Below are positions 40,896-42,186 of a DNA stretch of 42,186 bases, in pieces. The stretch is from positions 95,049-137,234 of the forward strand of contig NZ_JAPYZZ010000015.1 in the NCBI RefSeq assembly GCF_027460065.1, given 5' to 3'. Within the stretch, counting starts at the first letter, position 1; the number at the start of each line of letters is the position of its first letter. The position numbers and the translations under genes are program-made. The DNA comes from Martinezella rhizogenes. GTDB taxonomy: Bacteria > Pseudomonadota > Alphaproteobacteria > Rhizobiales > Rhizobiaceae. The notes beneath the pieces are model-generated. The model was not told where the DNA came from and ran no database searches. It saw only the letters and a program-made list of their open reading frames with translations.

Positions 40896-40908
40896 GTTTT
40901 CTTTGATA

Positions 40909-41793
40909 ATGGACCTCGATCTCAAGCAGATGCGCAGTTTCATTGACGTGGCCGATCTCGGCAGTTTTTCCGCCGCCGCCGACAGAGCGGGTCTGACGCA
41001 GCCCGCCGTCAGCCTGCATATAAGGCTTCTGGAAAAGCAGCTGGGGGTGCGGCTGATCGAGAGGGTCGGCAGGCGCGCGCAGCCGACGGCGGCGGGGCGG
41101 GATTTTCTCGTCCATGCAAGGCGCATATCCGAAGAGGTGGCGCATGCCATCGAGACGGTAGCGCCGCACCGCAGCGGGGCGACGGGAAGCCTGCGCATCG
41201 GCACGGGCGCCACCGCCTGCATCTATCTCTTGCCGCCGGTGCTCGGCCGCATCCGGCAGGCGATGCCCGGCATCGACATCGTCGTGCAAACAGGCAATAC
41301 CCAAGATATATTGCGGCTTCTGGAGGCCAATACGATCGACGCGGCGGTCGTGGCCCTACCTGCCAGCGGCCGCAGCCTCGATATCCGCGACATCCATCTC
41401 GACGAACTCGTCGCGGTTTTCCCGCACGGCTCCGTGCCGGGCAAAATCGCGCTGAATGCCGAAACGCTGTCGACGCGATCTCTGCTGCTTTACGAAGGCG
41501 GCAATACGCGCAAGCTCGTGGACCAATGGTTTTCGGCAAGCGGCCGCACCGTGCAGCCCGCCATGGAACTGGGCAGCGTCGAGGCCATCAAGAAACTGGC
41601 GGGCGCGGGTCTTGGCCTTGCCGTCGTGCCGCGCATGGCCGTCGAACATGAAGGAGCCGCATCCGGGCTTGAATGGCGCTCGCTCGAACCGCCGCTCGAA
41701 CGGCGGATTGCGCTGGCGATGAGGCGCGACAAGCACATGACTGCGCCGCTTCGGGCACTGGCCAGTGCGCTGCCGGATGTGCGGAAAGGGTGA
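40909..41793 (+). CDS. LysR family transcriptional regulator
   Basis: 294 residues. N-terminal winged HTH MDLDLKQMRSFIDVADLGSFSAAADRAGLTQPAVSLHIRLLEKQLGVRLIERVGR is typical, followed by a LysR substrate-binding domain (GSLRIGTGATACIYLLPPVLGRIRQAMPGIDIVVQTG to GAGLGLAVVPRMAVEHEG). ATG 40909 is chosen by family alignment. Likely regulates itself and the divergent GNAT gene; inducer unknown. Confidence 0.9.
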   Translation: MDLDLKQMRSFIDVADLGSFSAAADRAGLTQPAVSLHIRLLEKQLGVRLIERVGRRAQPTAAGRDFLVHARRISEEVAHAIETVAPHRSGATGSLRIGTGATACIYLLPPVLGRIRQAMPGIDIVVQTGNTQDILRLLEANTIDAAVVALPASGRSLDIRDIHLDELVAVFPHGSVPGKIALNAETLSTRSLLLYEGGNTRKLVDQWFSASGRTVQPAMELGSVEAIKKLAGAGLGLAVVPRMAVEHEGAASGLEWRSLEPPLERRIALAMRRDKHMTAPLRALASALPDVRKG

Positions 41794-41858
41794 AGCCCGC
41801 ACCGACCTCGGGTACTGGCTTATACGATTGAAGAAGAGGACTATACCTCTCCTCCGTC

Positions 41859-41938
41859 ATGCCGGACTAGATCCGGCATCCAGCCACGGCGCATTCGCGC
41901 CGTGAGAAGACTCTTTCGCGATCAAAGACTTGATCGCG
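41859..41938. repeat. Cluster of three hairpins next to the IS110 element
   Basis: Three adjoining perfect hairpins: ATGCCGGA-CTAGA-TCCGGCAT (41859-41879), CACGGCGC-ATTC-GCGCCGTG (41885-41904) and CGCGATCAA-AGAC-TTGATCGCG (41917-41938). The first is the core of the rhizobial palindromic element RPE-type sequence. The row of palindromes is typical intergenic repeat DNA, and the transposase gene ends 28 bases to the right. Confidence 0.75.
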
Positions 41939-41939
41939 C

Positions 41940-42186
41940 TGGCAACTGTATTGATCCGTGTTGTTTCAAGTTGTTCTGAAGGTGGTTTTGTCTCTGAGAA
42001 TGGCGTTTGCGATAACGAGCAGTTTGCGGGCGATGGCGATGATCATGACCTTGAACGGTTTGCCTTTGGCCTGCATGGTTTGAATGAGGCATGCGAATGG
42101 CGATCTCATTCTATAAGCGACAAGGGCTGCCATGTAGAGGGCATCGCGCACACGCTTTCGACCGCCTTGGATATGGCGCTGGCCCC
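41940..42186 (-). mobile_element. IS110-family insertion sequence, partial
   Basis: Inferred from the transposase C-terminus. The left boundary is approximate: the transposase stop is at 41966 and no inverted repeat is visible, as expected of this family. The flanking DNA is a row of palindromes. Confidence 0.6.
41966..42186 (-). CDS. IS110-family transposase, C-terminal part (runs off the window)
   Basis: The last 73 or so codons of a transposase whose start lies beyond the window. The read includes GQRHIQGGR and VRDALYMAALVAYRMRSPF, then GKPFKVMIIAIARKLLVIANAILRD, the standard end of IS110/IS116/IS902 recombinases. Members are DEDD recombinases that do not make inverted-repeat ends. The end of the element should lie in 41939-41965 or so, against the hairpin cluster. 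Truncation cannot be judged, because only the 3' part is visible. Confidence 0.88.
   Translation of the reverse strand, partial: GQRHIQGGRKRVRDALYMAALVAYRMRSPFACLIQTMQAKGKPFKVMIIAIARKLLVIANAILRDKTTFRTT

Noticed and set aside
1..42186. tRNA, rRNA or tmRNA genes
   Set aside because: No cloverleaf-like sequence with a TTCGA loop and CCA-type end, nor rRNA signature, was found on either strand by eye.

Overview
The window is a 42 kb piece of a GC-rich alphaproteobacterial chromosome, almost certainly from the Agrobacterium tumefaciens/Rhizobium group. The best single marker is a Ros/MucR zinc-finger regulator (5721-6149) whose sequence I recognise as Agrobacterium Ros. A PdhS/DivJ-type kinase, a dmeRF cobalt/nickel operon with its characteristic operator, a seven-gene Mrp (Pha) antiporter operon, an iron/manganese superoxide dismutase and several families of rhizobial palindromic intergenic repeats fit the same origin. 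Most of it reads as stable core chromosome. The exceptions are a partial IS110-type insertion sequence at the right end and one AT-rich lipoprotein gene (22302-22871). I saw no rRNA, tRNA, CRISPR array, prophage or plasmid functions.

Layout. 1-6.2 kb: a RIME-like repeat, a peptidoglycan-binding membrane protein overlapping a cell-cycle type histidine kinase (divJ-like), a DUF5330 protein, SufE, an operon pairing a stand-alone DnaA domain-IV-like protein with a DUF6456 protein, and ros. 6.5-12.5 kb: mnhG-F-E-D-C-B-A, read right to left with overlapping or closely spaced genes. 12.7-22 kb: housekeeping and stress genes, namely msrB, an acetyltransferase, a hemolysin-III family protein, a DksA-like protein, a universal stress protein, an extradiol-dioxygenase-like protein, an AI-2E family permease, ada, a polysaccharide deacetylase-like protein, a DapA-like aldolase and a DUF930 protein. 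22.3-29 kb: the AT-rich lipoprotein, oligopeptidase B, and a quaternary-amine ABC transporter whose binding-protein and permease genes are separated by a palindromic repeat. 29.2-34.9 kb: a metal cluster, with dmeF-dmeR (cobalt/nickel efflux), a ZntR-like MerR regulator and the B12-riboswitch-controlled cbtB-cbtA (cobalt uptake), plus an acetyltransferase/DJ-1 operon preceded by what looks like a leader-peptide attenuator. 34.9-42.2 kb: two c-type cytochromes, a LysE exporter divergent from a WYL regulator, a metallophosphoesterase, sodB, a LysR regulator divergent from an acetyltransferase, and the IS110 fragment.

The most interesting signal is at 31801-31948. A promoter-like CTTGAC sequence sits just ahead of a 17-codon reading frame containing Tyr-Phe-Trp-Ala-Phe. 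The frame is followed by two identical heptamers (GGCGGCT) that compete for one complementary AGCCGCC, and the second pairing forms a terminator-like hairpin. This is the architecture of ribosome-mediated attenuation, here placed before an acetyltransferase rather than an amino-acid biosynthesis gene. The DnaA-domain-IV/DUF6456 pair and the repeat inside the ABC transporter operon also merit checking.

Throughout, family assignments rest on reading motifs by eye, and no database search was run. Starts were moved from the longest reading frame wherever a ribosome binding site or the family's usual N-terminus pointed to an internal start.
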